A stretch of 64,000 nt of DNA. Origin: Linnemannia elongata (taxonomy: Eukaryota; Mortierellomycota; Mortierellomycetes; Mortierellales; Mortierellaceae). The position numbers and the translations under genes were made by a program. Below are positions 21,134 to 33,253 of this stretch, in pieces. A model generated the notes under the pieces. That model had not been told where the DNA came from and searched no databases. It saw only the letters and a list, made by a program, of their open reading frames with translations. Location of the stretch: contig JAXBDG010000007.1 of the NCBI GenBank assembly GCA_036320915.1, positions 434,001 through 498,000 of the forward strand, written 5' to 3'. The stretch's first letter is position 1; every line of letters starts with the position of its first letter.

Positions 21134-22786
21134 ATCGGACTGAAACAGGTAGAATTAGAAAGTCAAAGGAGGGGGGATGAAGGAGGGAAGGAGAGAAAGA
21201 GAGAAGCTAAGAAGGGGACAGAGATTCGGAGCAGCTGTTTAAGAAGAATGCGGGCGGGGGAGGCTGTGTGTTGCAGGAGGTGTACAATGAAAAGAAAAGG
21301 TAGAGAGCAGAGTACAACTCGAGTCAACCATAGGCAAGAGGGCGAGGAACTCTTTTATGTACGCCAGAATGGCAGCACATACCGTCAAGACAAAGAAGGT
21401 CCACAATAATAGATGCCACTCATTGAAAAAAGTTGTTACGGATCGATACCTTTGCTCAGTCACGCCTATTTTCTTTCTCTTTTATTGTTTTCGCCTTTTG
21501 TTCTCACCTTAGTATGGCAGATGGTAAACCCGCCATGTCTTCCCTCTCACATTTTTTGCGCCTTTGGCTGGAGTGCCAAAGTAAGTTGTAAGGGTAATCC
21601 CTCACTCTGTTTTTGTTTTGGTACATGACGCATTTCAGGGGTACAGACTACAAGAACATGAAGAGATTGCTCACAGCAACAACGCGTTTGGGTTGAAAAG
21701 ACCATGAGTGCAAAGTAGAGGACGAAGGATGCATTACCACTCGTCCAAGAAGGGTGAGCAGAACAAAAGAGACACATAAAAAAACCATGAGGGCAAATTC
21801 TGTGGCGTATCCCCTACATTAAGCTCTGTCATAATCACAATACCCTTCGTTCAAAAACCACAACTCGATAAAAGTCAGGAATGAGAGAGTCAGTTTGTTT
21901 GGGCTGTCATAGTTATCACAAGAACCCGTCCTTTGAGATGTTATGTACTCATCAAGATAAATGTGCGGGAACGCAAGGAAAATAGGCAACACCCGCTCGT
22001 GGCGTTTGCCGATAATACCTTCGCCTATTTTTTTTCTTTGTGTGTTCAAGAGAGAGAACCATATATAAAGGCCCCGTTGACTCGTTTGTCAGTGAAGTAT
22101 GGGAGGGTGAATGCATGGGTAGGACGCGTCTTTCTCTTTTTCGTATGCGTCTCCTTCCTAGCGGGCGACAATGCTTTGCCCTCACATCATCGATCATCGA
22201 TCATTGGTAAAACGCGTTTGTCTCAGGATGTTCGCGTCGAAATGATTAAAGCACAGTCCACCTTTTGTCTCAATCAAAATCAGACGAATCTTGCCCTGTT
22301 TATCAATCGCGACGAAGTACTATATGAACGACCCAGACACTCTGTAAATAGCTTATTCAACTCGTTTCTCACTTGGCTCGTTGCTCTTATCTCTCGTTTC
22401 CCCAACTCTCGGTTAGAACTGTCTTAGTCTTGGTCCGTGATGGGTGTGTCCATCAATTGTGATAACCATATGTACTCCACGCACATCGTTCTCTTTCACT
22501 CCCTTGCATCTGTAGCAACCCTCCTTTATTTTTTCCCCAGCAATTTAAAACAGTATCCACCCATTATTCTGTGCGCATCAAAGGAATACGAAGATATTCA
22601 AATTCCGGTAAAGACGGTGGGATGATTTGAAAAACATATTTGCATAAGTCCGTAGGCATTATATTAGTGTATTGGAGGATGGTGATGCAACATGTAAGGG
22701 AGAAAAGAAAGGGCTCAGGTCACAACAATAACTACGTTCTAGGTCGAGAATAAAGGTGGGTGGGGGGCGACGGACGAGCGACATGT
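21134..22786. other. intergenic region, nothing firmly recognised
   Basis: A 1.65-kb stretch. An open frame on the plus strand (21933-22427, 164 codons) has no recognised similarity or clear coding character; I treat it as chance. No RNA gene or mobile element is seen. Confidence 0.4.
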
Positions 22787-23962
22787 CTAGATGGGTGCAG
22801 TCCAGATGGCCTTGTCGCCGATGGTATAGGCAGTGCCTTGGATGTAAGCAATGCAAGACTGATCCTGGTGTTGAGTGCTTAGCGATACCATGACGGGTTG
22901 GCCCGATCGCATACTCTCGTGGAGAGCAACACGAGCCAACTCAACAGGCACAAAATCTCCAGACTTCATCGAAATGGCGGCATAGGTATTCTTGCCAATG
23001 TTGACCTCGATCGACCCAAAGCCATCAACAAAAACGCGCTTGACACCAATAAACGACGACAGGACAAGGTTGGTGCACTTGGCATCGAACGCGTTGGCAG
23101 AGTAGCCAGGAAGGTCCTTTCCGGGATGGTTGTACGCCTTGCCGTTTGGAATCAATCGGTGGATCGTGGCGGCGATCAGCAGTGTGGCACATCGCCTCGT
23201 GGCGACGTCCGCTGGGGCCGTGATCTTCTTGATCTTCTTGTGCACCTGGAGATGTCCGATATAGTCACCCTTAAAGGTCTGCATCTCGGCGTCGGTGGAT
23301 CGTCGGTAGAAGCTAAGGTATTTGAGTTCATACGCCTTCTTCCATCCGTGCGCCCCGCCGTCATAGCCAGGGTAGAGCATCATCCTGTGTGGGTTCATTG
23401 CTTCGAACATCTCGACTCGAAGAAAGATCTTGGCGGACTCGAAAAAGGCAAAGTCCTGCTTCCATTCGCCTCCAGCACAAGTTGCTTTGCCGGGGAATAA
23501 CACGTTACGCTTGCCGTCCTTGCTGATTCCAGCGCAGATAGCCTGAGGGGCGAGGTAGGCGTCTTTCTTGATGTAAGCGGTGAAGGTGTACAGGGTGGAC
23601 CAGTCGCCGCCGGTGCAGCTCATCTTGTTCCTGAAAACGCGGATTCGCACTGGGTTCGAGGCATAACCGACACAGAAGGGGATGATGTCCTTCGAAGCAG
23701 CGGCTACTTCCACGCCATTGGATCGGTGAGGAAGGTTGCCGCCATAAACGACCTCATCATACTGGGCAGCCATAGCAACGGCCTCCGTCTGGTTAAACTT
23801 GACCACCCTCGACTCGAAAAATGCGGCGTCCTTGTCTGGGAGGGTGAAAGTGAAGGATCCATCGCCTGAGGAGGCGTTCAGTGGGGTTGCTGATGGGCCC
23901 GCAAGGATAGGTTCTGTCAGGGCAGCGGCGACCAAAATGGTGAGGATGGTTGTAACCTTCAT
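22787..23962 (-). CDS. secreted protein of unrecognised family
   Basis: Single exon, 391 aa, with a signal peptide (KVTTILTILVAAALTEPILA). The mature part shares motifs along its whole length with the protein at 18113-19309: DIIPFCVGYASNP, VFRNKMSC, TLYTFTAYIKKDAYLAP, FAFFESAK, NPHRMMLYPGYDGG, DVATRRCATLLIA, and a C-terminal GQPVMVS with AYIQGTAYTIGDKA. Two short blocks look internally related (SCTGGDW and TCAGGEW, each about 10 residues after an FRN or FPGK motif), hinting at an ancient duplicated subdomain. Family and role unknown; probably extracellular. It is the copy used here to recognise the two pseudogenes. Confidence 0.8.
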   Translation of the reverse strand: MKVTTILTILVAAALTEPILAGPSATPLNASSGDGSFTFTLPDKDAAFFESRVVKFNQTEAVAMAAQYDEVVYGGNLPHRSNGVEVAAASKDIIPFCVGYASNPVRIRVFRNKMSCTGGDWSTLYTFTAYIKKDAYLAPQAICAGISKDGKRNVLFPGKATCAGGEWKQDFAFFESAKIFLRVEMFEAMNPHRMMLYPGYDGGAHGWKKAYELKYLSFYRRSTDAEMQTFKGDYIGHLQVHKKIKKITAPADVATRRCATLLIAATIHRLIPNGKAYNHPGKDLPGYSANAFDAKCTNLVLSSFIGVKRVFVDGFGSIEVNIGKNTYAAISMKSGDFVPVELARVALHESMRSGQPVMVSLSTQHQDQSCIAYIQGTAYTIGDKAIWTAPI

Positions 23963-24678
23963 GATTAGTGGATTTTAGGATGGGTGGTAAGAAGAATGAA
24001 GAGCTGGTGACAAGCAAAGGAGAGTAGAGAAGAGGAAAGAGATGGACTTGGCTGCTGGTGAGGGAATAAAAGAGTCTGAAGACATAGGGTTTATGAATGT
24101 TTTGCCCCATCAGCATCGATGCAATGGTGAAATCAAATGTACCTGAAGCTGAGGAATTGAGCTGTTCACATATTGCTCTTGTGGATTTCTTCAGGTAGTG
24201 CATGCAATTTGCAACAATACGTACGCGCATCGGATACAACACTCAGTATTAATAAGGAATGAGATAGAGAAGGATCGCGAGAGGGAGGCGAGGAGGAGAA
24301 GGTGTTCAATTTTGCATATGGTTAAGGCTAGTTTATTTGGGGCAAGCTGTGGAAGGAGAAAGTAGTAGTGCCTGCTTCTCATAGAAGAAATCGTTGCACC
24401 GCCATCATTAATATACAGCAGACAGTGTAAGAAAGAATTGGTGGTAATTGTTTGTGCGAGCATTTCTGTATAATCGGCTTTATGTGTTTTTTGTTCTCAG
24501 TCGATCGCGGTAAACATTTTCTTGGTTTAACTCATCCGTGGCACCTACGTCGAGAGAGAAAAATCAAAAAATGAAATATATTCTCTGCACGATGAGGGCA
24601 TTGAACCTTTGAATGAGGGCAGAAGGGCATCCCAGGTTGAAGATCAAGTAGAAAAAATACTACAGCCTTGAGAGCAAT

Positions 24679-24734
<56 letters not shown>

Positions 24735-24772
24735 GGTCAATGGGTTCCCCAGCGATCATCCAGCATATTGAC

Positions 24773-24816
<44 letters not shown>

Positions 24817-25276
24817 ATATAGCGGCTATTTCCACGCGTCATAACAGTTCGTGCACTTGCCGCAATCACCCTCCAAGCAGCCAAGCCTTGTTGCCTTTGT
24901 GGGTTGTCTTCGGTCCATTGAACGCATTTCTGCTCTATCGTTGCGTTTCTAATGGTTGTATTCACGAGGACTTTCTTGTCTTGCATCTGGTTAGATCCAA
25001 ATCAAAGAAGCAGCGAAGGTACAAAAACCTGAAATGATGGAAGGTATGGGATAGGGAAACTGCTGGGAGACAGGTAATGAGGGGCAAAAACGAGATGACC
25101 TTTCTGTTTACTTTTCCATTTCTTCTCGTAGACAACAGGAGCGGATATCGTTTTCTAAATAGTTTTATTTCATATAAAGATATCAGCTACACGACTTTGT
25201 CATACCAACAACCCCCTCTCTCCTCCCACCTCCCTCCTAGAACCCGCGCTACAAGCCCCTCCCTCTCCCAAATTTC
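23963..25276. other. intergenic region with poly-T/poly-A inverted structure
   Basis: Promoter side of the secreted-protein gene (purine-rich plus strand just after 23963) and 3' flank of YSH1. The main structure is the homopolymer pair annotated separately. No gene is supported. Confidence 0.5.
24682..24814. repeat. inverted poly-T / poly-A structure
   Basis: A run of 52 T (24682-24733) is followed by 40 bases and then 41 A (24774-24814). The inner ends are also inverted copies: TTTGGGTCAAT at 24731-24741 against ATTGACCAAA at 24767-24776, with one extra G. The whole can fold into a hairpin with a stem of at least 40 bp and a loop of about 25 bases. Exact run lengths may suffer from sequencing error. 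Confidence 0.75.
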
Positions 25277-28200
25277 CTACTGCATACAAGTCCTCACAGC
25301 GCGCTCAAGGACATTCTGAGCTCGATGTCTCAAAGCATCCGCCTCACACTCCACTGTAAAGTCCTTACAATCGATCGTGGCCTGCATGCCATCCAAGCTT
25401 ACAACGACCGTCCTCGTCTTCTCATTCTGCGTCACATTCTCAGAACCAAACTGAGATGCGAAAAACATGACCAGGTCCTCGAATTCGTCTGATGGGTGGC
25501 GCTCCACCAACAGCTCTCCCTCTCCCTCCTTTGATGTAGAAGTAGAGGAGGAGCCTTCAGTCTTGACGTGGGTATGAGCGTGGCCGTGCGAGTGCGAATG
25601 GGTGTGATCGGATTTGGTAAGTTTGACGGAGGCAGGGCTGGACTCGATGTTGAGGATGACAGCCAGCACTGAATCTGCGACCATGTCGTTGACAGAATTT
25701 CCGGTCCATTCCAACAAGACATGGTTAACGTTGTATTCCTTCACATCCACCGTCTCAAAGATCTAATTCACGCATCATTTCGTAGACGCAAATATCTGTT
25801 AGTTACAAGGCGCACAGTTGATAATAGAATACACTACCATGCTTCTAGCAGTAAAAGAATACGACACTTACCCTGACGGTCTCTTTCTTGTTGATATCGC
25901 GCTCCAATTCTTGGATCTTGCCAAACATCTGGCGGAGATGGTACTTGAGCAATCCAAATGAGGCATGGTAGGGCACGATCTGACGCTGAACCACAGATGT
26001 GGTCTGAAGACCCACAAACTCCTCCAGATCTGATGTATCCATAATGGTATACTGGAAATCCTTGACCACCAGCACTCCTGAGACCAACTTATCCTTCTCG
26101 GGGAACGTCGCTGCCATTTGCCCAATTGTCTATAGGATAAAGAATAAGAATCGTGAAAAAAGTTCAGCCTCAGCATAGGGAGTGGCAGTTATAACTAACA
26201 CGTTGACACCCAAACTTGGTGGCAAAACCCAAAGGTGTGCAAGCTTACTCTGGCGAGCTTCTCTCCGCGGAAGTAGAGTTTGACAGTCTCGGTGTTCTTG
26301 GGTGTAAAGATGTGGATGTCTTCGTCTCGCTCCGAGTACTTGCTCATCAACGCGCTCTTTAAACGTCCCATAGCATTCGTCTCTCCGTGCACCAGGATCT
26401 ATCAAATAGAAATAATAAAAGGTGCGGGAAAATTAGTAAATGTCATGACTTTCACAACAACAGTGGTTGTCAGCCACATTAGAAAACCACAAGAAGCAAC
26501 TTACGAGGTAGGGTGCTTTGACTTCGTCGATGAAGGCACTGTTCTGGGTGTAGTCAACATGAGCCGAGAAGGAGATGTAATCGACCGACATCCTCAACTT
26601 GAGCCTGGTCCCGTTCATAGTCTGAATCTCATCAGGCTCGTTCATCACATCCTTGGCGAGGGTGTTCTCAACACAGTATCCTGTAATCAACAGTCCATTC
26701 TTCTTGTCTGTGCACCAACGCTCAAACAACTCTCTCGACAGTCCGTTCTGCAGCATGCCGGGTGAGGCCATCATGACACATGGTCCAGTGTCATCAAACA
26801 TATCCATGTTCTTGAGATGCGAGATGTGCTTGAAGACAAAGGGGTTCGAGACCGCAAACTGCTTGCGAATCTTGGAGTTCATCATGTTGATGTAGGTCTG
26901 ATAGACCGTCATGCACTTCTTGGCAAGCGAAGAGGCATAGTAGACAGGGATCGATTCCAGTTCAGGGTGGGCTGCCCAGTATTCGTCCAACATCAGCAAT
27001 AGTTCCTGGGCCTGACCCAGAGCAAAGACGGGGAGGAGACAGCGTCCTCCGCGCTGAACAATGTCGTGGACTGTGCTTGTGAAACGGCGTTCGCGGTCAA
27101 TACGGGGTTCGTGACTCTGGACTCCATAGGTCGATTCGCAGATCAGAACGTCTGTCTGCACGTTCGTGGGCTTTTCCGCGGCCATCAAATGGCGATCCTC
27201 CTCACGCGAGTAGTCTCCCGTATACAAGATCTGTGACATGCAGGCAAATCGATGGTTAGTACGGCAAGTCAAATATCGGCCGAAAGGCATCTGTGCTTCG
27301 AGAAAAAAAGTGAGTGGGTACCTTGATGCCGGCGATCTCAATCAAGAACATGGCTGCGCCCAGGACGTGTCCTGCGTTGTATCCCGTAAACTTGATTCCG
27401 TCAACGTTCATCTCTTGATGGTAATCGACCGTCTCGATCTTGTCATAACATGCCGCCAGTTGTGTCTCGTCGTACAACATGTCATTCGCCCCCACGTTAC
27501 TAACAAAATTTGAAGGTGTATTATATCATAATAGCATGCATCAGTTGTATGTATGCTTTGTTTGTAAAAGTCAACGATCGACTCTTTCTTCGTTTGTTGC
27601 CTACCTGACTTTGACATAATCTGAGAGAAGCCACTTGAAGATAGCCTTGGTAGGATGGGTCATGAACACGCGTCCCTTGAACGATGTCTACAGAAGGCAA
27701 AGTTAACAGTAGTCTTTGTTAATTAGATGCGCATTTATATGTTTCGCCTCCATGGGTTTCAACAACAACAGTGCAAAGGGTACCCTTTCGGTGAAGTAAG
27801 GCAATCCTGCTGCATGGTCCAAATGGAAACTATATCAATGAAATGAGACCACGCGCCGTTAATTAACAAGTTATGATATCCATGAACTGAGGCCAGAAGG
27901 AGAGTGACTTACTGTGTAATCAAGAGGACATCGATGGTGGCCGGGTCGACCTCATCAAAGAAGGGGAGTCCAGAGATACCGCTCTGACCTGGATGAATAC
28001 CGCAGTCCAACTGTCGTGTTCGTTGCGCAGGAGGAGTATGATAACACGATCCATTGAGGCAGGGGCAGATAAACATATAGAAAAGTTCAAAAAAAAGAAA
28101 CAAAAGAGACTGGTGAACAAACAAGATCGATGGTATTGGGTAGATACTTTCTTCATTTTTATTCGGATAAGAAGGAAAAGATGCCATATGTATGAGAAAT

Positions 28201-28342
28201 GTGTGTGTACCAAGACGGTCTTGCCCTTGTACTTGAGGACGTGGCATGAGCGTCCGACTTCGCTTCCTGCACCCAAAGGCGTTACTTCCATGAGATCATT
28301 GATGTCTCCGACGGGCAGTTCTGCTTTCCGTTTGTATGACAT
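25277..28342 (-). CDS. YSH1: mRNA 3'-end processing endonuclease (CPSF73/Ysh1)
   Basis: Nine exons: 28342-28211, 28010-27913, 27829-27784, 27687-27605, 27499-27322, 27230-26505, 26398-26249, 26129-25872, 25762-25277; 718 aa. This is the nuclease that cuts pre-mRNA before poly(A) addition in the cleavage and polyadenylation factor. The metallo-beta-lactamase core begins after residue 20 ([21 protein letters not shown]). The zinc motif HFHLDH (about residues 77-82) is assembled across the exon 2/3 junction. The beta-CASP region has [16 protein letters not shown] and later SFSAHVDY and [13 protein letters not shown]. The C-terminal domain holds an unusual His-rich tract ([14 protein letters not shown], about residues 609-622). 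The gene diverges from PRP28 with 370 bp between starts. Confidence 0.95.
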
Positions 28343-28712
28343 TGTATCCTGGTTCTGTGTAAATTCCTTGTTGTCTACTGCTTATTGTTTTGGTGTCTGT
28401 ATCCGTGTCCTCGTGTAGCGTGATGATTGATTGGAGTGGGCTGCGGGGTAGGAGGCGTGGGCGATGTGGAGGAAGATGTGTTGTGAAAGAGGAGAGAAGG
28501 GAAGGCGTTGCAGTTGTGAGGTGGTGAATATGAAAAAGCACCACGAATATGTGGCTTGGCCAGAATAGATAAAATGGCGATCGTTGCCAATTTCTTGACT
28601 GCACTCACTCTCCAAGACTCAACAACCACTTGACCTCTTAATCACATCACCTTCCAAGAACAACACCCACCTCATTCACTCACATCAGCACACTTACTCA
28701 CACAAGTCAGGA
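28343..28712. promoter_or_regulatory. bidirectional promoter YSH1 / PRP28
   Basis: Only 370 bp separate the two divergent start codons. The region is pyrimidine-rich on each coding strand near its own gene. Both genes act in pre-mRNA processing (3'-end cleavage and splicing), so shared control is plausible but inferred. Confidence 0.5.
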
Positions 28713-31700
28713 ATGTCAGGCAACTACAGGAGAAACGGGGGCATCAGTGGACACAGAGACAGGAGCAGGAGCAGGAGTCCTGACAGAAACAGAGCAAGAG
28801 ACAGCGGCGATCGTTACTCCACCAGTCGACATGGTCGCGATTACCGTGATGGTCGTGACAGCCGTGACCGAGACGGAAGAGACAGCCGAGCCTCCGACAA
28901 CCGTGACAGTCGTAATGGTGGCCGAGACTCTTACCGCGACGCCCGCTTCTCTTCCCGAGACAACCATATCAACGGCTCCGGCAAAGACAGAGACCGTTCG
29001 CCTCCCTCAAGAACGGACTCTGACAGAGGAACACCTATGGATGTGGAGTCGCCTTCTGCAGCACCGGCAAGAAAAGTCCCTATCTCGCTTGAGGAACTTA
29101 TTAAGCAAAAGGAACAGGAGAAACAAGCACTTGAGAAGGTATGGGAACTTGGAGTACACTTTGGCAAGCATTTGTTGTTAGTTGTGAATGCTGACCGATG
29201 ACTTGGACTTTGATTACTAATCAACTGTGCCTCTTGTTTCTTTTCCTTTCCCAATAGCCGAAATTCTTGACGAAGGAGCAGCGTGCGGAATTGGCGATCC
29301 AGAAGCGTCAAAAGGAGGTGGAAGCGCAGCGACAGGCACAGGAACTCGAGCGTCAGCAAAGAGCAGAGTTTGACGCCAAGGCCAGAGCTGAAGTCCACGA
29401 CAATAACCGATATGGCTATGACAGCCGGATCAACAGTCGTGATCGTGACAGGAACGAACGGGAAAAGGCCAGACGGGACGGAAACAAGGATACAGCCAAC
29501 GGAGATTCACCCTCGGGAGTTGTCCTTGCTGACAAGGAGATCGAGATGGTTAAAGTACGTTCACCCTTGTGGCACTGTAATCGCCTTTTCTTCTGCAGTG
29601 ATGTAGGAGCGAACGAAGCTTCAGCAAGCATGCTAATCTTCACTCTCTTCATTTTCTGCTTCAAATCTCTATGACCATTAGAAACATTACATGGGAATCG
29701 ATGACAAGGAGAGAAAGATCCGGAAGCGCAGTGACAAGAAATTTGTCTTTGATTGGAATGCGGATGACGATACTTCTCGCGACTTGAACCCACTCTATAC
29801 TCACAGGCACAGCGCCCAATTGTTTGGTCGTGGCAGCTTTGCAGGCATCGATCTCAAGGATACCAAGAGCAAGGACAAGTTCTATGACAAGCTTCTGGCC
29901 AACCGCCGAACGGACGCCGAAGTGGCCCGTGCAGGGTATGTTCTCGTCCATACAAGCTGTTCGATTGTTTGTTTTTTTTTTTTTAGATGTAACGCTGCAT
30001 ATGGCAACCTGAATGTTACTAACCATGAGCACTTCTTATATGTTTCTTTCAAATAGTGAGCTTGGAGATATGGCAGTGCAAAAGGAACGTAAGGTCAACT
30101 ATGCGGATCGCCACTGGACCGAGAAGCCATTGGATCAGATGCGCGAGAGAGATTGGCGTATCTTTAAGGAGGATTTCAACATTTCTTGCAAAGGTACAAT
30201 TATCGCTCTTTAGAACTTTTGTTTGTCAGTGTGTTTGCTATGATACCTTATTACTGTGGTACGCCTACTAACTACTCTGATGCTTCCTTTTGAATTATCT
30301 TTAGGTGGCAGCATACCTAACCCGATCCGCAAGTGGGAAGAATCGACAATCGGTCCTCAAATCCTCTCTGTCATTGAAAAGGTTGGATACAAGGAACCCT
30401 CGCCTATTCAGCGTCAGGCCATCCCTATCGGTCTTCAAAATCGTGATATTATCGGTATTGCCGAGACAGGTTCTGGTAAGACTGCCTCGTTCTTAATCCC
30501 TATGCTGCAGTTTATCTCGGAACTGCCTAAGCTCAATGAGCAGAACATGGGAGACGGCCCATATGCCCTCATTCTGGCTCCTACGCGTGAGTTGGCCCAG
30601 CAGATCGAGCAGGAGACTCTCAAGTTTGCCGTGCCTCTCAACTTTCACTGTGTGTCGATTGTCGGAGGTCACTCTATGGAGGAGCAGTCGTTTAACATGA
30701 GGAACGGAGCTGAGATTGTTATCGCCACTCCTGGTCGTCTCAAGGATTGTTTGGATAGGCGCATGTTGGTTCTGAACCAGTGTACCTACGTTGTCATGGA
30801 TGAGGCTGACAGGATGATCGATATGGGTTTTGAGGCAGATGTCAACTTTATTCTGGACGCTCTTCCTCTGTCAAACTTGAAGCCCGATACCGACGATGCC
30901 GAGGATGCAAGCAAGATGACGATGTCTATTGACAATGACACCCACAAGAAGTACCGCCAAACAACCATGTTCTCGGCTACCATGCCCGCCGCCGTCGAGC
31001 GCCTTGCCAAGAGGTATCTCCGCCGCCCCGCTGTTGTTACTATCGGTACCGCTGGTCAGGCCGTTGAGACTGTCGAGCAGCGCGTCGAGATGATTACTGA
31101 CGAGAACAGGAAGAAGTATGTCCTTTGTCATTCTCTTCATGCTTTTAATGTTACTTTTGTGTCAATGCGGATCATCTCAATTGGTACTAACAAATAATGC
31201 CCTTTTCTTCATTTCTTACCACTAATAGGAACCGCATGATGGAATTGTTGAAGGGCTCGTTTGCTCCTCCGATGATCGTGTTTGTGAACCAGAAGAAGGG
31301 ATGCGATACTCTGGCCAAGATGATCAACAGTGCGGGTCTTCGTGCGGTGACCCTTCACGGAGGCAAGTCTCAGGAGCAGCGTGAGTTGTCGCTATCGCAG
31401 CTCAAGAACGGCAAGGCTGATGTCCTTGTAGCGACAGATGTCGCTGGTCGTGGTATTGATGTGCAGAACGTCTCACTGGTCATCAACTTTGACATGGCCA
31501 AGAACATTGAGGACTATACCCATCGTATCGGTCGTACCGGTCGTGCAGGACGTTCGGGAGTTGCTGTCACGTTCTTGTCGAGCTACGATACCGATGTCTA
31601 CTATGATCTCAAACAAATGTTGACCAAGTCTACCCTCGCCACTGTCCCTGCCGAGCTCCGGAATCACGAGGCTGCCATGACCAAGGGCGGCGTTGGTGGT

Positions 31701-31736
31701 CGTCGCCGCGGCGGAGGAGGCAACGATGAGTTTTAA
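28713..31736 (+). CDS. PRP28: DEAD-box spliceosomal helicase Prp28 (DDX23)
   Basis: Six exons: 28713-29138, 29258-29554, 29682-29935, 30057-30193, 30305-31115, 31229-31736; 810 aa. Prp28 is the RNA helicase that drives the U1-to-U6 exchange at the 5' splice site. Residues 1-120 form an RS-like region rich in Arg, Ser and Asp ([13 protein letters not shown]), as in human DDX23. The helicase core starts near residue 372, with the Q motif ([10 protein letters not shown]), Walker A (AETGSGKT, about 424-431), [12 protein letters not shown] in [13 protein letters not shown] (FSATMP) and the C-terminal [11 protein letters not shown]. The Prp28-specific linker ([15 protein letters not shown]) precedes the core. 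A Gly-rich tail ends the protein. The gene converges on the J-protein gene, with only 166 bases between stop codons. Confidence 0.95.
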
Positions 31737-31902
31737 GCCTGTTTTGACTTAGTATCTTGTCCATCAGGTAACCATCGTTGTTGAATCATTCGATCATTTT
31801 GTTCTCTTTTCTAGCATTGAATGAATGAACAAAACAAGAACGGACAAATAAAAAAAATAAAATAAACAAAAAGAACAAAAATATGTATTGCACAATGTGT
31901 AT

Positions 31903-33253
31903 CTATCCGCGACGTCCACCCTTGAGGGAGGCCTGGCCGGGAGCCTTCATGCGACGACGTCTCCTGGCAGCAGCGAGCTCCTCCTCCTTTGCACGAGCAG
32001 CCAAGGCGGCCTCATCGTCCTCCTCGGATCCGTAAGCAACATCCTCGTCATCGCTGACGCTGGGCGACTGCTTCTGCTGAGCAGCACGCTTGGCAGCACG
32101 CTTCTTGGCCAACTCTGCCTTGCGGACCTTGCGCATGTTAGCGTCGGCCTCGGCCTTGTCACCCTCGGGGCGGATGCTCTCAAAGATGCTCATGGCATAG
32201 ACAGAGTCCTTGACGGACTTGGGGCAAGGCAGGAGGGCCAGCTTAACGGCCCAGAAGGGCAAACGGAAAATAAGCAAATCCTTGACCTTGGGAGAGTGGA
32301 CGTTGTCAAGAGTCAATTCGATCTCCTCGCCGTATTGATTGACAGCATACATGGGACCCTCGACCTCCTCCAGGGGGGTGACAGCCTCGGGAGTCGAGTT
32401 TCCAGAACGACGTTGGCGTCCAGTAATAGGTCCCTCAAGGGTCTTTTGCTGCTGCTCACGAACCATCTCCTTGTACTGGTCAATCATTCCCGTCATGCGT
32501 TTCCGCTCCTGAACATAACCGACATAACGAGCCAAGTACTGGAATCCAGAAGCGAGGATGAACAAGAAGACGACCACGGCCTTGAAACCGGGGCGGTGAC
32601 GTCTGTAAAGGTAGGCGGATCCACGCCAGCGGGGGACGCCGTTCTTGAGGAAGAAGTTGTATCGGTCGCGCTTGCCGTCGTCACGCAAGATAGAGATGAT
32701 GCTTGAGAGGCGGGCGTACTTTTCCTGTGCTCCAGGTCCCTTGTTCTTATCGGGGCTATCATGGAGGAACAGTTACAACAAAAGTAGATATTGCAATGAG
32801 TGATTGTCCTAAGCAGGTTTGAGAAAACTGCAACGACCAAACTGACAAAGATATAGGCTGTCGCTTACTGGAGGGTGCGCGACTTCTTGCGGAAGGCACG
32901 CTCGATTTCAGGCTTGGGGGTCTTTGGGGAGACACCGATGTATGAGTAAAAGTTGACTTCAGAACCCTCGGCCTTCTCGAGGGCATCGACAAGATCAAAG
33001 ATCTCGAAATCGCCTATTAAAAACGGTCAACGGTCAACAAAAGAGTGAGTAAGATGTCAATACTCTGGGCTTGAGAGAGATGATGGCTATTTTTTTTTTG
33101 CTGATCAGGTCATTCGATTGACATGTTGTGAAGTGAATCCTGCAGGTTCGTTTTGAGGTAGTTCCTGGAAAAAGTACCTTCTTCCCAGGCGGCGACAGTC
33201 TGGATGAGGGCCAGGACGGCGAGGACCATCAGCAGGGCCAAGTTCCAGCGCAT
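31903..33253 (-). CDS. ER membrane J-domain co-chaperone (Erj5-like)
   Basis: Exons 33253-33178, 33013-32869 and 32755-31903; 357 aa. Signal peptide or anchor at the N-terminus (WNLALLMVLAVLALIQTVAA), then EIFDLVDALEK and a J domain (FYSYIGVSPKTPKPEIERAF). The catalytic HPD motif (HPDKN) is split by the second intron, with His encoded across the junction. A membrane helix (AVVVFLFILASGFQYLA) follows the J domain, then a long cytosolic tail ending in Lys/Arg/Ala-rich coiled segments and acidic patches. J-proteins stimulate Hsp70 ATPase; with this topology the J domain faces the ER lumen, as in yeast Erj5 or animal DNAJC1. The exact orthologue is not certain. Confidence 0.85.

Noticed and set aside
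21933..22427. Open frame of 164 codons, plus strand
   Set aside because: No recognisable motif, no paralogue in the window, no clear leader; the composition looks like chance.
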